64,000 nt of DNA from Ignavibacteria bacterium (lineage in GTDB: Bacteria; Bacteroidota; Ignavibacteria; SZUA-365): positions 1 to 64,000 of the forward strand of contig JADKJW010000009.1 in assembly GCA_016720835.1 (NCBI GenBank), written 5' to 3'. Position 1 is the stretch's first letter. The number at the start of each line of letters is the position of its first letter. A program made the position numbers and the translations under genes. The notes under the pieces are model-generated. The model made no database searches. It had not been told where the DNA came from and was given only the letters and a program-made list of their open reading frames with translations. Below are positions 55,901-63,783 of the stretch, piece by piece.

Positions 55901-58799
55901 CGCCATTCCCATTCCAGGTCAGACGAAGTGCTGCTGGTATGTGGGCTTCTCGATGGATCCGAGCGTGTCGTACGTGCAGGTCACAGCGATCGGCGCCAAC
56001 ACCATCAGCTCGGTGACCCCGCCGACGGGATGGACGGGCTCGCCGTTCGGCGGCGTGTATCCGACCGCGGGCGTGACCTTCACGCCGCCGGGTCCCGTCG
56101 CAGGAAACGACACTTCGCAGATATGCCTCAATCCCGTGACCGCTCCTCCGCAGTTGCTCGTCGTGACATGGTATAACGCGCAGGGACTGAAGATCTGCGC
56201 CGACACCGTGGCAATGGACTGCACGCCTACAACGGGCACCGGCACCACGGGCGGCGTGAAGTTCCACGACGTCAACGGCGACGGGCATCAGGACCCGACG
56301 GATCCCGTGCTTGCCGACTGGCCCATCACCCTCTTCCCCGTCGGAAGCGGCCGACCCGTGACCGTGCGGACCGATCAGAAGGGAAAATATTCCTTCACGA
56401 ACATCCCCGCCGGCGCATACTACGTCGTCGAGGAGCAGCGCGCGGGCTGGACGCAGACCTCCCCTCCTGAAGGCGTGTACAGCATCATCATTCCTCCCGT
56501 CGACACGCTGCCGCACGACTTCGGCAACACGCAGCCTCCGTGCAAGGTCGCGACGGACACGATCAGTCTCTTCGCGGGCACGCAGGATCAGTTCAACGGC
56601 CCCGAGGCGTCCAATCTCGGTCCTGATCTCGTGGCATGGAACAACACCAACTTCGGATTGTCGACCGTCGGCTTCGACAGCAAGATCGGTGATCAGAAGG
56701 GTGCGTTCTTCGGGCACACGTTCACCGGTTTCGCCAAACCGGGCTGCTGGATTCTCGGCGCGCGGCTTACCATCCGGATTCGCGCGGCGGGCTGGTCGTC
56801 CCCGAACGATCAGATCGGCTTCGTCAACGGCGCCGGCCTCGTCTGGGCGCACAGCATCGCGGGCATTTCCAGCAACGGATTCTGGGCCCCCGGCCAGACG
56901 GAAACCATCATCCTCGATCTCGGCGCGCTTCCGATCGGCACCAACGGCGCCACCAGCGCGCTCGCGGCGCTCGCGTCGGGCTCGTTCAACATCTACATGC
57001 AGAATCATACGGATGTCGACTGGGTCAAACTGGACATCTACATCTGCTGCCCCGAAGAACTGGATCATGCGACCCTCACCGGCGTGAAGTTCAACGACGT
57101 GAACTGCGACGGCAAGTGGGATCCCGCGACGGAGCCGACGCTGCCGAACTGGACCATCAACAGCAGCGGCGGCCAGACCGTCTCCACGAACAATGCCGGC
57201 GTGTGGACGATGAGCGTTCCGGCGCCCGGAACCTACACCATCTCCGAAGCGACCGTCTATCCGTGGTCGCAGAGCTTCCCGACCAATCCCGGCACGTACA
57301 CCGTGACGGTGACGCCAGGCCAGACGATCGGGAATCTGAATTTCGGCAACTGTCTCAAGGACACCAGCACGACCGGCGGCGGCACGGAAACGCCGGGCGA
57401 CACACTGATCACGCCGAGTCTCGATTCGGCCTGCTGCCAGTACAACTTCACGATCAAGAACGGTTCCGGTTCGGCGATCACGAGTCTCTCGTGGAACCTC
57501 GTCGGAGGCACGCTCAACTCGATGACCTTCGCGCCGTGCACACCGTTGACCCCTCCGCTCGCGGGCGCGACGTCGGGCATCGTCACCTTCTCGCCTCCGT
57601 GCGCGGGCAATCTCGGCGTGACGATCTCCGCGACGCCGACCTTCCCGTCGGGACTCGTGGGCCTGCAGATCTGGGTGCATCACGGGCCGAAGGATTCGAG
57701 CCTGCTGATCACGCGCTTCCAATGCAAGGCCACGACGACGAGCCGCTGCGATTCGGTGACGGTGAAGCCGTTCCTCTTCGTCGGTCTCGACCTCTCGGGC
57801 CGGACGTTCACGGTGTACAACGTCAAGGTTCCCGTCTCGCCGATCATCTGGATCGACATCATCCCGACGCCCGCGCCGGCCTTCCTGCAGGGCGGCGGCC
57901 TGTTTGTCGACGGTATCGCCAACGCCTGGGGCGTTCCCTACCTGCGCATACCGGCGAGCGGTCTCATCGCGTCCAACAGCACGGTCAAGTTCAATCTCGG
58001 CGTGGACTACACGCTGAACTGGACGGGGTCGATCTCGCTCGTCATCCACCATGCGGACGGCGACAGCTGCAGATACACGTACGGTCCCTGGGCCGCCAAG
58101 CCGCCGACGGGCGGTGGCGTCGTCGCCGCCACGGCAATCACGAAACGTCTCTTCGCGAGCCGTCTGCGCATGCAGAACACCGGGCAGACGAAGTCCGTGA
58201 AGTGGGTGTCGGTGCAGACCGTCGACCGCGAGGACCGTATCATCGGCGGCTCCGGAAAGCATTGGGACGGCACGGTGCTCGAGAGCGGCAACGCGCAGCT
58301 CGACGGCTTCGAGCAGGGGCAGAACGAGGCGCTGTTCGAACTCCGCACTCCGGTGAAGGCCGGGGCGTTGTCCGACTTCTTCAACCTCGTCGTGGCGCGC
58401 GACTCGGCCAAGACCGGCGCACCGACGATACGCTGGATCACGTATGACGAGAACGGCAACGCCCTCGCGACGGATACGGTGCGCATCACGAGTCCCGTGC
58501 TCTCCGTCCGAAACGACGGGGGTCAGTCGATGCCGGAAGGCTTCGCGTTGCTGTCCAGCTTCCCGAATCCGGCCAGCGGCAGCGCGACGGTCAATTACTC
58601 GATCGGCAGGGAAATGGACATTCGCCTCGAAGTGTTCAACGGCTCCGGAGAGTACATCGGCTCGCTGGACCAGGGCTTCAAGGCGCGCGGACTGCAGAGC
58701 GTGCGTTTCGAAACGAGCGCGCTTCCGGCAGGCACGTACTACCTGCGTCTGAGTTCCGGCGACCAGTACATGATGAAGCCGATCGTGATCGTCAAATGA
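52911..58799 (+). CDS. Giant DUF11/SdrD-B-like surface protein with T9SS sorting tail
   Basis: 1,962 residues. ATG 52911 or 52920 (AAGGA precedes the second by nine bases). After the signal peptide come about five DUF11-type repeats (TPVLTLSKASSVDTVQSGVP, FSFTLNYTAS; ATITDALPPGSTFVSASP; VVVTDIMPAGFVYAGN; IKIVDILPWTGG). Three SdrD-B/CNA-like domains with Ca-binding loops follow (DYVWHDLNQNGIQESGEPGV, VKFHDVNGDGHQDPTD, VKFNDVNCDGKWDPA). Further on are Cys-rich FTIKNGSGSAITSLSW-type modules and a type IX tail (LSSFPNPASGSATVNYSI, LPAGTYYLRLSSG). It is probably a fibre-like adhesin or surface-layer component, secreted by T9SS and anchored outside the cell. Confidence 0.85.
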   Translation: MVPMLTGYKCPIIGHVLSGFLLIASIVLASAPTARAGDPPRPLTPVLTLSKASSVDTVQSGVPFSFTLNYTASSANSPANDVVITDTLPVPLRNGGVTLIGNAQVASTSYNAVTGIAIFTMVNPLPAGSAGSVQINLMFPEGITPNLTLACNRAKISSSNASSVLSNTVCVVSKAVHRFTFTKEIISGNALNGDVVYRLRVFNPSGNNIGGLNLNAATITDALPPGSTFVSASPTPASAPAVGSGGTVTWNVGTLAVSPWYNQLYYSCLLTVHYPSPPFTANQVVCNQGCLNGTPVGASPISLCDTACVTLVPFVASPGATLFKGPWWSPMTNRVPGCAGYYMLTPTNTGNTPVDSFKVTDVLPTQVKVTSLTVGAYNNFPGGLVTIRYRTNVNGSWQVAGTYNTNATVQVYTAPINLPAAQYITQLQWDYGTVPVGFSTASSPIIYFELLTNSFAPPNTAVAVGDTITNCATLNYKYLGVPQPPLTSCKQFVVAPFAPLVSLYKTVISTGPYFPGDTVRFLMYIWNQGVAPINNVVVTDIMPAGFVYAGNVAYTGGNGAPSPATLGPSITNSPANTVTWTFSSPFPNASCNAASYYYTIAFDAVVTIGTPPGTVCNTFSVSSSNHPTVGSNQACVVINSVPTMVSEKLVKGALDVSFSSSGSTVAGGAVDYQLTVTNTGNVTMKDIKIVDILPWTGGPGDVGVINWGSSRGSQWSPNLIGSVTAPPGVSVFYSIDTNPCRDDLSLTGLPGGCTPTTWYTYAGLIGASYSAPSVRSLKFDFGLLQLAPGQTFTLTWPMTTPIGATVGDSACNSFGYVAKRADNNVIVGPAEPQKVCATIAPATPAIFGDYVWHDLNQNGIQESGEPGVNGVMVKLWNIGVDNTPYTPDDSLAKNNVGNTIPFVMTANNMSAQPGYYQFSNVQPGTYYAEFFPTPGFVVSPQFQTGTQLDSDPDPVFGPTYAKTAPIVLAAGTIDTTRDMGMYFREHSTDECQKYKARAIPIPGQTKCCWYVGFSMDPSVSYVQVTAIGANTISSVTPPTGWTGSPFGGVYPTAGVTFTPPGPVAGNDTSQICLNPVTAPPQLLVVTWYNAQGLKICADTVAMDCTPTTGTGTTGGVKFHDVNGDGHQDPTDPVLADWPITLFPVGSGRPVTVRTDQKGKYSFTNIPAGAYYVVEEQRAGWTQTSPPEGVYSIIIPPVDTLPHDFGNTQPPCKVATDTISLFAGTQDQFNGPEASNLGPDLVAWNNTNFGLSTVGFDSKIGDQKGAFFGHTFTGFAKPGCWILGARLTIRIRAAGWSSPNDQIGFVNGAGLVWAHSIAGISSNGFWAPGQTETIILDLGALPIGTNGATSALAALASGSFNIYMQNHTDVDWVKLDIYICCPEELDHATLTGVKFNDVNCDGKWDPATEPTLPNWTINSSGGQTVSTNNAGVWTMSVPAPGTYTISEATVYPWSQSFPTNPGTYTVTVTPGQTIGNLNFGNCLKDTSTTGGGTETPGDTLITPSLDSACCQYNFTIKNGSGSAITSLSWNLVGGTLNSMTFAPCTPLTPPLAGATSGIVTFSPPCAGNLGVTISATPTFPSGLVGLQIWVHHGPKDSSLLITRFQCKATTTSRCDSVTVKPFLFVGLDLSGRTFTVYNVKVPVSPIIWIDIIPTPAPAFLQGGGLFVDGIANAWGVPYLRIPASGLIASNSTVKFNLGVDYTLNWTGSISLVIHHADGDSCRYTYGPWAAKPPTGGGVVAATAITKRLFASRLRMQNTGQTKSVKWVSVQTVDREDRIIGGSGKHWDGTVLESGNAQLDGFEQGQNEALFELRTPVKAGALSDFFNLVVARDSAKTGAPTIRWITYDENGNALATDTVRITSPVLSVRNDGGQSMPEGFALLSSFPNPASGSATVNYSIGREMDIRLEVFNGSGEYIGSLDQGFKARGLQSVRFETSALPAGTYYLRLSSGDQYMMKPIVIVK

Positions 58800-58855
58800 C
58801 CGGCAGACGCATGAATCCACGATAACGGATTCCTGCTGACACGGACGAATCGCGG

Positions 58856-58884
58856 AAAGGGACGCACGGTTGTGCGTCCCTTTC
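58856..58884. terminator. Bidirectional rho-independent terminator
   Basis: A perfect twelve-base-pair stem: AAAGGGACGCAC (58856-58867) and GTGCGTCCCTTT (58872-58883), with a four-base loop. It lies between the convergent giant surface-protein and acyl-CoA ligase genes; the A/T ends suit both directions. Confidence 0.9.
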
Positions 58885-58915
58885 TCGTTGTCCGTCCCAC
58901 CGAAGATGCATCGGC

Positions 58916-60652
58916 TCAGCGATCGCCTGCATCCTGCCGTACGAGGTAGCGCTTGATCTTGAGAGACGTCGTCTTCTCGAATTCATCGTCCTTGATTGCG
59001 ATCTTCCGAATCTGCTTGTAGACGGGCAGCGCCTTGTTCATCTGGCGTATCTCTTTTTCGATCACCTCGCGGATGATCCGCGGCGTCACCTCGACGCCGT
59101 TTTTCTGCGCGAAGCCGATGAAGGCCTCCGCATTCGGCACGACGAGCACGGCGATTTCCTCGTCTCCCCCGGCGTCCTTGGCGGCATGGACAATGGATTC
59201 GAGGACGTACGGGCTCTTGTTCACGAGTTCCTCAATTTCCTCCGGGAACACGTTCTTGCCGTTGCGCGCGATGATCACGTTCTTCTTTCTACCGTTGATG
59301 TGCAGGAACCCGTCGCCGTCGACAAAGCCGCAATCGCCCGTGCGGAACCATCCGTCGGCGTCGATGGCGGCGTTCGTGGCCGCCTCGTTCTTGTAGTACC
59401 CGAGCATGACCGACGGGGCTTTCGCGTAGATTTCGCCGCTGCCCTCCGCATCGGGCTGGTCGATGCGGATCCGCACGTTCGGGAGCGGAATTCCCGCCGC
59501 CTCGTCCTTGCATTTGCGGAGGCGGTTGAGCGCGAGGATGGGCGACGTTTCCGTCAGCCCGTACCCCTGGATGAACGTGAACCCGAAGCCGCGCAGTCCC
59601 TTCGCCACGCCCGGATCGGGGGCCGCTCCGCCGACAATGAGGATGCGCATCGAGCCGCCGAAGCGCTCGTGAATCTCGCGGAAGATTTTCGGGCGCAGAT
59701 GCTTCACGCCGGCGGTTTCGAGCACGTCGACAAGCGTCCCCAATGGCTTCATCAACAGCGCGACGAGTTTCTTCTCCCTGATGGCCTGCACGATGCGCCG
59801 GTACATTTTCTCGTAGAGCAGCGGCACGCCGAGGAGCACCGTGGGATGCGCGGTGGCGAGATCCTCCACGATGGTTTTCAACGAGCGGGCGTAGTGCACC
59901 GACGCTCCCGCCGTCAGCGGGCAGAGGAAACCGCAGGTGCACTCGTAGGTGTGGTGGATCGGCAATACCGAAAGGAATCGGTCCTCGGGCAGAATGGCGA
60001 CCATCTGCAGCATCGCGACGAGGTTCGCGCAGATGTTGGCCTGCGACAGCATCACGCCCTTGGCACTGCCCATCGAACCCGAGGTGAACACGAGGACGGC
60101 AAGATCGGAGGGCGTGACGGGCGGAAAGCGGTCGAGGGCGTCGTCCGCCGTTTCGCGCTCGATCAGCTCCGTCATGGACGCCATCCCGTCGCGCCCGCTC
60201 TGCAGGTCCATGTCGACGAGCACGTTCAGTTCCTTGATCGCGCTCCGGAAGCCTTGAAACATGTCTCGGTAGTTCTCCGAGAATATCGCGGCTTTCGCGT
60301 CGGACGCATGGAGAATCGAGACGATCTCGTTCTCCTTCAATTTGGCGTCGATGGGCACCGCGACGTAATTGAACGCCGTGCACGCGAAGTAGGCGACGCC
60401 CCACTGCACGCGGTTCTCGGAGATGATGGCGATGTGGTCGCGCTCCTGCAGGCCGAGCCGCCGCAGCGCCTTACCGAACTTCATGACCGCGCGGCGCAGC
60501 TCGGCGAAGGTGAGGCGCCGGATGGGCGTGGGATTGAGATCCTCGAGCGCGAGTTTGTTCGGGTACTTCCCCGCCGATTGATTGAGCAGGACCTGAAACG
60601 TTTCGAAACGATCGACGTCGTAAAGCGGATAATCCTCGAGCAGCGCGTGCAT
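58916..60652 (-). CDS. AMP-dependent synthetase, long-chain acyl-CoA ligase type
   Basis: 578 residues from ATG 60652, chosen because GGGAGG lies six bases upstream; a TTG seven codons earlier opens the same frame. It activates a carboxylic acid with ATP and joins it to CoA. The P-loop is LVFTSGSMGSAKGVMLS (about 188-203); the A5 block is GYGLTETSP, A7 is WFRTGDCGF, A8 is INGRKKNVIIARNGKNVFPEEIE and the final lysine region is FEKTTSLKIKRYLV. The long-chain type is likely from the overall length and blocks; the chain length used is not readable. No signal peptide. Confidence 0.8.
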   Translation of the reverse strand: MHALLEDYPLYDVDRFETFQVLLNQSAGKYPNKLALEDLNPTPIRRLTFAELRRAVMKFGKALRRLGLQERDHIAIISENRVQWGVAYFACTAFNYVAVPIDAKLKENEIVSILHASDAKAAIFSENYRDMFQGFRSAIKELNVLVDMDLQSGRDGMASMTELIERETADDALDRFPPVTPSDLAVLVFTSGSMGSAKGVMLSQANICANLVAMLQMVAILPEDRFLSVLPIHHTYECTCGFLCPLTAGASVHYARSLKTIVEDLATAHPTVLLGVPLLYEKMYRRIVQAIREKKLVALLMKPLGTLVDVLETAGVKHLRPKIFREIHERFGGSMRILIVGGAAPDPGVAKGLRGFGFTFIQGYGLTETSPILALNRLRKCKDEAAGIPLPNVRIRIDQPDAEGSGEIYAKAPSVMLGYYKNEAATNAAIDADGWFRTGDCGFVDGDGFLHINGRKKNVIIARNGKNVFPEEIEELVNKSPYVLESIVHAAKDAGGDEEIAVLVVPNAEAFIGFAQKNGVEVTPRIIREVIEKEIRQMNKALPVYKQIRKIAIKDDEFEKTTSLKIKRYLVRQDAGDR

Positions 60653-60734
60653 GGCGGACCTCCCGATGTTCAAGAGGACGCAATATACACGTTTTCAGGG
60701 ATTCTTATCGGAATCCGAGCGTGCCGCGTTCTGA

Positions 60735-61283
60735 TTATCGGCCCTTCCACTCCGCTTGCAGAAGGGCGAACACCGCGTCATCAACCCATTCCCCCTTGAA
60801 GAAGAGGCTCTGCAGGTGCAGCGCTTCCTGCCGCATGCCGACGCGTTTCAGCAGGGCGAGGGACGCGAGATTGCGCGGATCGACGGAGGCGAACACCCGG
60901 TGCTTGTCGCAGGTCGTGAACAGGTGCTCAAGCATCGCATTGACGGCCTCTGCAGCCAATCCCTTTCCCTGCCACGCGGGCGCGATGGTGATGCCGATTT
61001 CCGCCTGATGGGGATGGTCTTCCGGAAAACGGACTCCCATGTCCCCGACAAGGAGGTCCGTGTCGCGGAGTCGGATGCCGCACTGATACCAGGTCCCCGG
61101 CGTATCGAAGGCGATTGATTGGAGATCCTCGATGAAGCGACTGACCTCGACGAGGGTGCGCGGCTCCCAGGATTGGAACCGTGAAACCTCCGGATCGGAT
61201 CGGTAATCGAAAAGCGCGCGGGCATCGCACGCCGCGAGCGGAACGAGCCGCAGCCGCGGCGTCTGAATGACGAACGTGTTCAA
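60735..61283 (-). CDS. GNAT acetyltransferase, RimJ/RimL type
   Basis: 182 residues. N-terminal TPRLRLVPLAACDARALFDYR, central HQAEIGITIAPAWQGKGLAAEA (the acetyl-CoA pyrophosphate loop, Q/R-x-x-G-x-G/A) and C-terminal LASLALLKRVGMRQEAL match the RimJ/RimL group, which acetylates protein N-termini or small amines. The frame opens with TTG (61281-61283), since no ATG precedes the conserved strand. It lies 82 bases upstream of the acyl-CoA ligase on the same strand. Confidence 0.8.
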   Translation of the reverse strand: MNTFVIQTPRLRLVPLAACDARALFDYRSDPEVSRFQSWEPRTLVEVSRFIEDLQSIAFDTPGTWYQCGIRLRDTDLLVGDMGVRFPEDHPHQAEIGITIAPAWQGKGLAAEAVNAMLEHLFTTCDKHRVFASVDPRNLASLALLKRVGMRQEALHLQSLFFKGEWVDDAVFALLQAEWKGR

Positions 61284-61703
61284 GACGAATGTATCCGATT
61301 ATCGGGGAGGCATGGTGCAACGCACGAAGATACGAAATCTCCAATGACGGAGTATCCGGGCTGTGCATCCAGCAGGCGTGCACCTTCGATGGTGTTCCTG
61401 AATGCTGCCGGCAAGCACACGCGTCATTTCATCCACGCCATCGCCTCGGATTCAGGCGAACATACCGCCGGACCATATCGAGTGCGCGCGACGAACTGCG
61501 CAGTAATCGTAGTTTCGGAGTCGCGTTGAACGTCTGTGTTTCGATGATATCAATATTCCCCCTTCCGCAGGCTCGAGCATTCAATTGTTACACGCTTGAA
61601 TCCGCGAAAATGTTCCAACAGGTCGATCGGGATGCCTGCGATGCATGGGGCGGATCGGGAATCACACATGCCGCAAGTTCCGCCGGGATGCAATGGGAAT
61701 GAC

Positions 61704-61775
61704 CCGTGCCACGGACCGAAACCATGCCACGGACCCAAACCGTGCCACGGACCGAAACCGCGTCACAACCGAACG
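61704..61775 (+). repeat. 18-nt tandem repeat, three close copies plus one degenerate
   Basis: The unit CCGTGCCACGGACCGAAA occurs at 61704-61721 and 61740-61757, with two mismatches in the copy between, and a diverged fourth copy at 61758-61775. Each unit has a small internal CCGTGCCACGG palindrome-like core, so single units could fold. Confidence 0.85.
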
Positions 61776-61842
61776 CGTGCCCGGAACGATAAACCATCCG
61801 TTTCGCCATGCACCAACACGCCCCGCCGCACAAATCCGACGT

Positions 61843-61872
61843 TGTAGGGGCGCACGGCCGTGCGCCCCTACA
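61843..61872. repeat. 30-nt perfect palindrome (GTAGGGGCGCAC-type)
   Basis: Bases 61843-61872 are exactly self-complementary, running TGTAGGGGCGCACGG to its mirror. Palindromes of the GTAGGGGCG...CGCCCCTAC type recur between genes in many bacterial genomes as interspersed short elements. It has no T tract, so it is not a standard terminator. Confidence 0.85.
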
Positions 61873-61873
61873 C

Positions 61874-61927
61874 ACGCACCGATGGACGTCGCCACCCGTC
61901 ACGCACCGGTGGACGTTACCACCCGTC
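61874..61927 (+). repeat. 27-nt direct duplication
   Basis: Two adjacent 27-base copies (61874-61900 and 61901-61927) share the frame ACGCACCG-TGGACGT--CCACCCGTC and differ at three positions. They lie directly beside the palindrome and may mark slippage or a small target duplication. Confidence 0.8.
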
Positions 61928-62193
61928 CCACACCGCCCCCATCGGCCATCCGGTGTGCATGGCGCCACGGGACGTGTCGCACCCGTCCCACACGCAATGT
62001 GCCGTACCATGCGGTTTTCATGCAATCACCGTGTGCGGATGGACCCATTCCCGGTATATCGCACCAATACCATGTTCATCATCCGCAATACCGGCGATAT
62101 CGCGGCACCCCGCGATTGCTCCCCCACCGGCGAATCCCTATATTCGCGCTATTCGACACGCACTCATCATTCCCCATAAACCCGGAGGTTCGC

Positions 62194-62859
62194 ATGGCAG
62201 GAATCTTTGCACGGATGACGGACATCTTCAAGGCCAACATCAACGACATCCTCGACAAGGCCGAAGATCCCGAAAAAATGATCAAGCAGATGGTCATTGA
62301 AATGGAAGAGGCGGTGAACAAGGCCACGACGGCCGTGGGCTCCGCGATCGCGAACGCCAAGCAGCTCGAGAAGCAGCACACCGAGAAGAAAAAACTCGCC
62401 GACGAATGGCAGGACCGCGCGATGAAGGCCGTCAATGCTGGTCGCGACGACCTCGCCCGCCAGGCGCTCGAAAAGAAGAACATGTTCTCGAAAGCCGCGA
62501 CGGACCTCGAGATTCCGCTCGCAGAGGCGCAGAAGACATCGACGCTGCTGCGCGGCCAGCTCGAACAGCTCAAGGGCAAACTCGACGAAGCGCGCGTCCG
62601 CCAGGGAACGCTCATCGCCCGTCACCAGGCGGCGCAGGCGAAGAAAACCATCGCGCAGAGCATGTCGGGAATCGGCGACGGCGCGTTCGCGAACTTCGAC
62701 AAGTACGAGCAGAAAGTCATCAAGGCCGAATCCGAGGCGGATGCGTTCTCGGAACTCGCGGGCGAGACCACGTCGCTCGACGACGAGTTCAAGAAACTCG
62801 AAGCCGGCAGCGGCGTGGACGACGAACTGGCGCAGCTCAAGCTCGCCGCGGGCAAGTAA
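62194..62859 (+). CDS. pspA: PspA/IM30 (ESCRT-III-like) membrane-stress protein
   Basis: 221 residues starting MAGIFARMTDIFKANINDIL, the family's amphipathic membrane-binding helix, then long coiled-coil helices (EKMIKQMVIEMEEAVNKATT; LAEAQKTSTLLRGQLEQLKG) and the C-terminal FKKLEAGSGVDDELAQLK. PspA oligomers bind and protect or repair the cytoplasmic membrane under stress. ATG 62194 has GGAGG six bases upstream. The next gene starts 36 bases later, likely in the same transcript. pspF and pspBC are not seen; the Bacteroidota form usually lacks them. Confidence 0.9.
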   Translation: MAGIFARMTDIFKANINDILDKAEDPEKMIKQMVIEMEEAVNKATTAVGSAIANAKQLEKQHTEKKKLADEWQDRAMKAVNAGRDDLARQALEKKNMFSKAATDLEIPLAEAQKTSTLLRGQLEQLKGKLDEARVRQGTLIARHQAAQAKKTIAQSMSGIGDGAFANFDKYEQKVIKAESEADAFSELAGETTSLDDEFKKLEAGSGVDDELAQLKLAAGK

Positions 62860-62895
62860 TCACCTCAGATCAATCAATCGGCAGGAGATATCCGT

Positions 62896-63699
62896 ATGTC
62901 ACAAATCGTCGACGCCACTCTGCAGAAAATCAGAGCCTACCTCCACGAGATTTACGCGGCCGACACCGACAACTTCACCGAGGTCGACAACTCCTTCGTT
63001 GTCACGCGAGGTTCGGCAGCCGTGCACGTCACCGTGTCGCCGCTCACGGAAACGGACTGCGTCGTTCAGGCGCTGTCCTACGTCGTGACGGGCGCGCGCA
63101 TCAGCCCCGAGCTGCTGATGAAGCTCATGCATCTCAACAACACGTTCCCCTTCGGCGCCTTCGGACTCCTCTCCGACGACACCATCACCTACAGCCAGCG
63201 CGTGGCCGGCGCGCACCTCGATGTCAACGAGCTGAAGCTCACCATCGACTGGGTCGCACATGTCGCCGACGAGACGGACGATGCGATTCGCCAGGTCGCC
63301 GGCGGCCGCCGCGCGGTGGACGCCGACGCGAAGGCGATCTTCTACGTCGCGCCTGCTCCCGCGAAGAAGGCCGCGCCCGCGAAGAAGGCCGCGCCCGCAA
63401 AGGCCGCACCCGCGAAGAAGGCCGCGCCCGCGAAGAAGGCCGCACCCGCGAAGAAGGCCGCGCCCGCGAAGAAGGCCGCGCCCGCGAAGAAGGCCGCACC
63501 CGCGAAGAAGGCCGCACCCGCGAAGAAGGCCGCACCCGCGAAGAAGGCCGCACCCGCGAAGAAGGCCGCGCCCGCGAAAAAGGCCGCACCCGCGAAGAAG
63601 GCCGGACCCGCGAAAAAGGCCGCACCCGCGAAGAAGGCCGTACCCGTGAAGAAGGCCGCACCCGCAAAGAAAGCCGCGCCCGCGAAGAAAAAACGCTGA
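62896..63699 (+). CDS. YbjN-like domain protein with histone-H1-like (AKKAAP)n tail
   Basis: 267 residues. Residues ~1-150 resemble the YbjN / type III secretion chaperone-like fold (QIVDATLQKIRAYLHEIYAADTDNF, VVTRGSAAVHVTVSPL, GARISPELLMKLMHLNNTFPFGAFGLL). From about 155 the protein is a run of around seventeen AKKAAP-type repeats, very like histone H1 and HU-tail sequences, ending KKAAPAKKKR. The domain may bind a partner while the basic tail binds DNA or another polyanion; this is inferred from composition. AGGAG precedes ATG 62896. It lies 36 bases after pspA. A few repeat units differ (AKAAP, AGPAKK, VPVKK), showing recent unit turnover. Confidence 0.75.
   Translation: MSQIVDATLQKIRAYLHEIYAADTDNFTEVDNSFVVTRGSAAVHVTVSPLTETDCVVQALSYVVTGARISPELLMKLMHLNNTFPFGAFGLLSDDTITYSQRVAGAHLDVNELKLTIDWVAHVADETDDAIRQVAGGRRAVDADAKAIFYVAPAPAKKAAPAKKAAPAKAAPAKKAAPAKKAAPAKKAAPAKKAAPAKKAAPAKKAAPAKKAAPAKKAAPAKKAAPAKKAAPAKKAGPAKKAAPAKKAVPVKKAAPAKKAAPAKKKR
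63358..63690 (+). repeat. 18-nt tandem repeat encoding the AKKAAP tail
   Basis: GCGAAGAAGGCCGCACCC-type units repeat about seventeen times, nearly identical at the DNA level, with alternating GCG/GCA third positions. Such a tract can gain or lose units without breaking the frame, so tail length should vary between strains. Confidence 0.9.
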
Positions 63700-63719
63700 T
63701 CGGGAACACGGAACTGGAT

Positions 63720-63752
63720 TGAGCGCCGGGAACATCCCGGCGCTCATTTTTT
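63720..63752 (+). terminator. Rho-independent terminator
   Basis: GAGCGCCGGGA (63721-63731) pairs with TCCCGGCGCTC (63735-63745) around a three-base loop, followed by ATTTTTTG. It closes the pspA/YbjN-like transcription unit. Confidence 0.9.
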
Positions 63753-63783
63753 GTTACACGAGCATCACGGAAAAGGCACGCGG

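Larger units (their letters stand above)
61284..62193. other. Repeat-rich non-coding region upstream of pspA
   Basis: About 900 bases without a supported gene. It contains an 18-nt tandem repeat (61704-61775), a 30-nt perfect palindrome (61843-61872) and a 27-nt direct duplication (61874-61927), each listed separately. Open frames crossing it lack family resemblance and change sense with the repeats. The pspA promoter should lie in its last ~150 bases. Confidence 0.65.

Noticed and set aside
54777..58820. A 1,347-codon minus-strand open frame opposite the giant surface protein
   Set aside because: It mirrors the DUF11/SdrD gene, is Arg/His/Asp-rich and lacks any domain or ribosome site. The sense gene has a signal peptide, clear modules and a sorting tail.
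61704..61927. Possible CRISPR array
   Set aside because: The 18-nt units are contiguous with no spacers, the other repeats differ in sequence, and no cas gene is present in the window.
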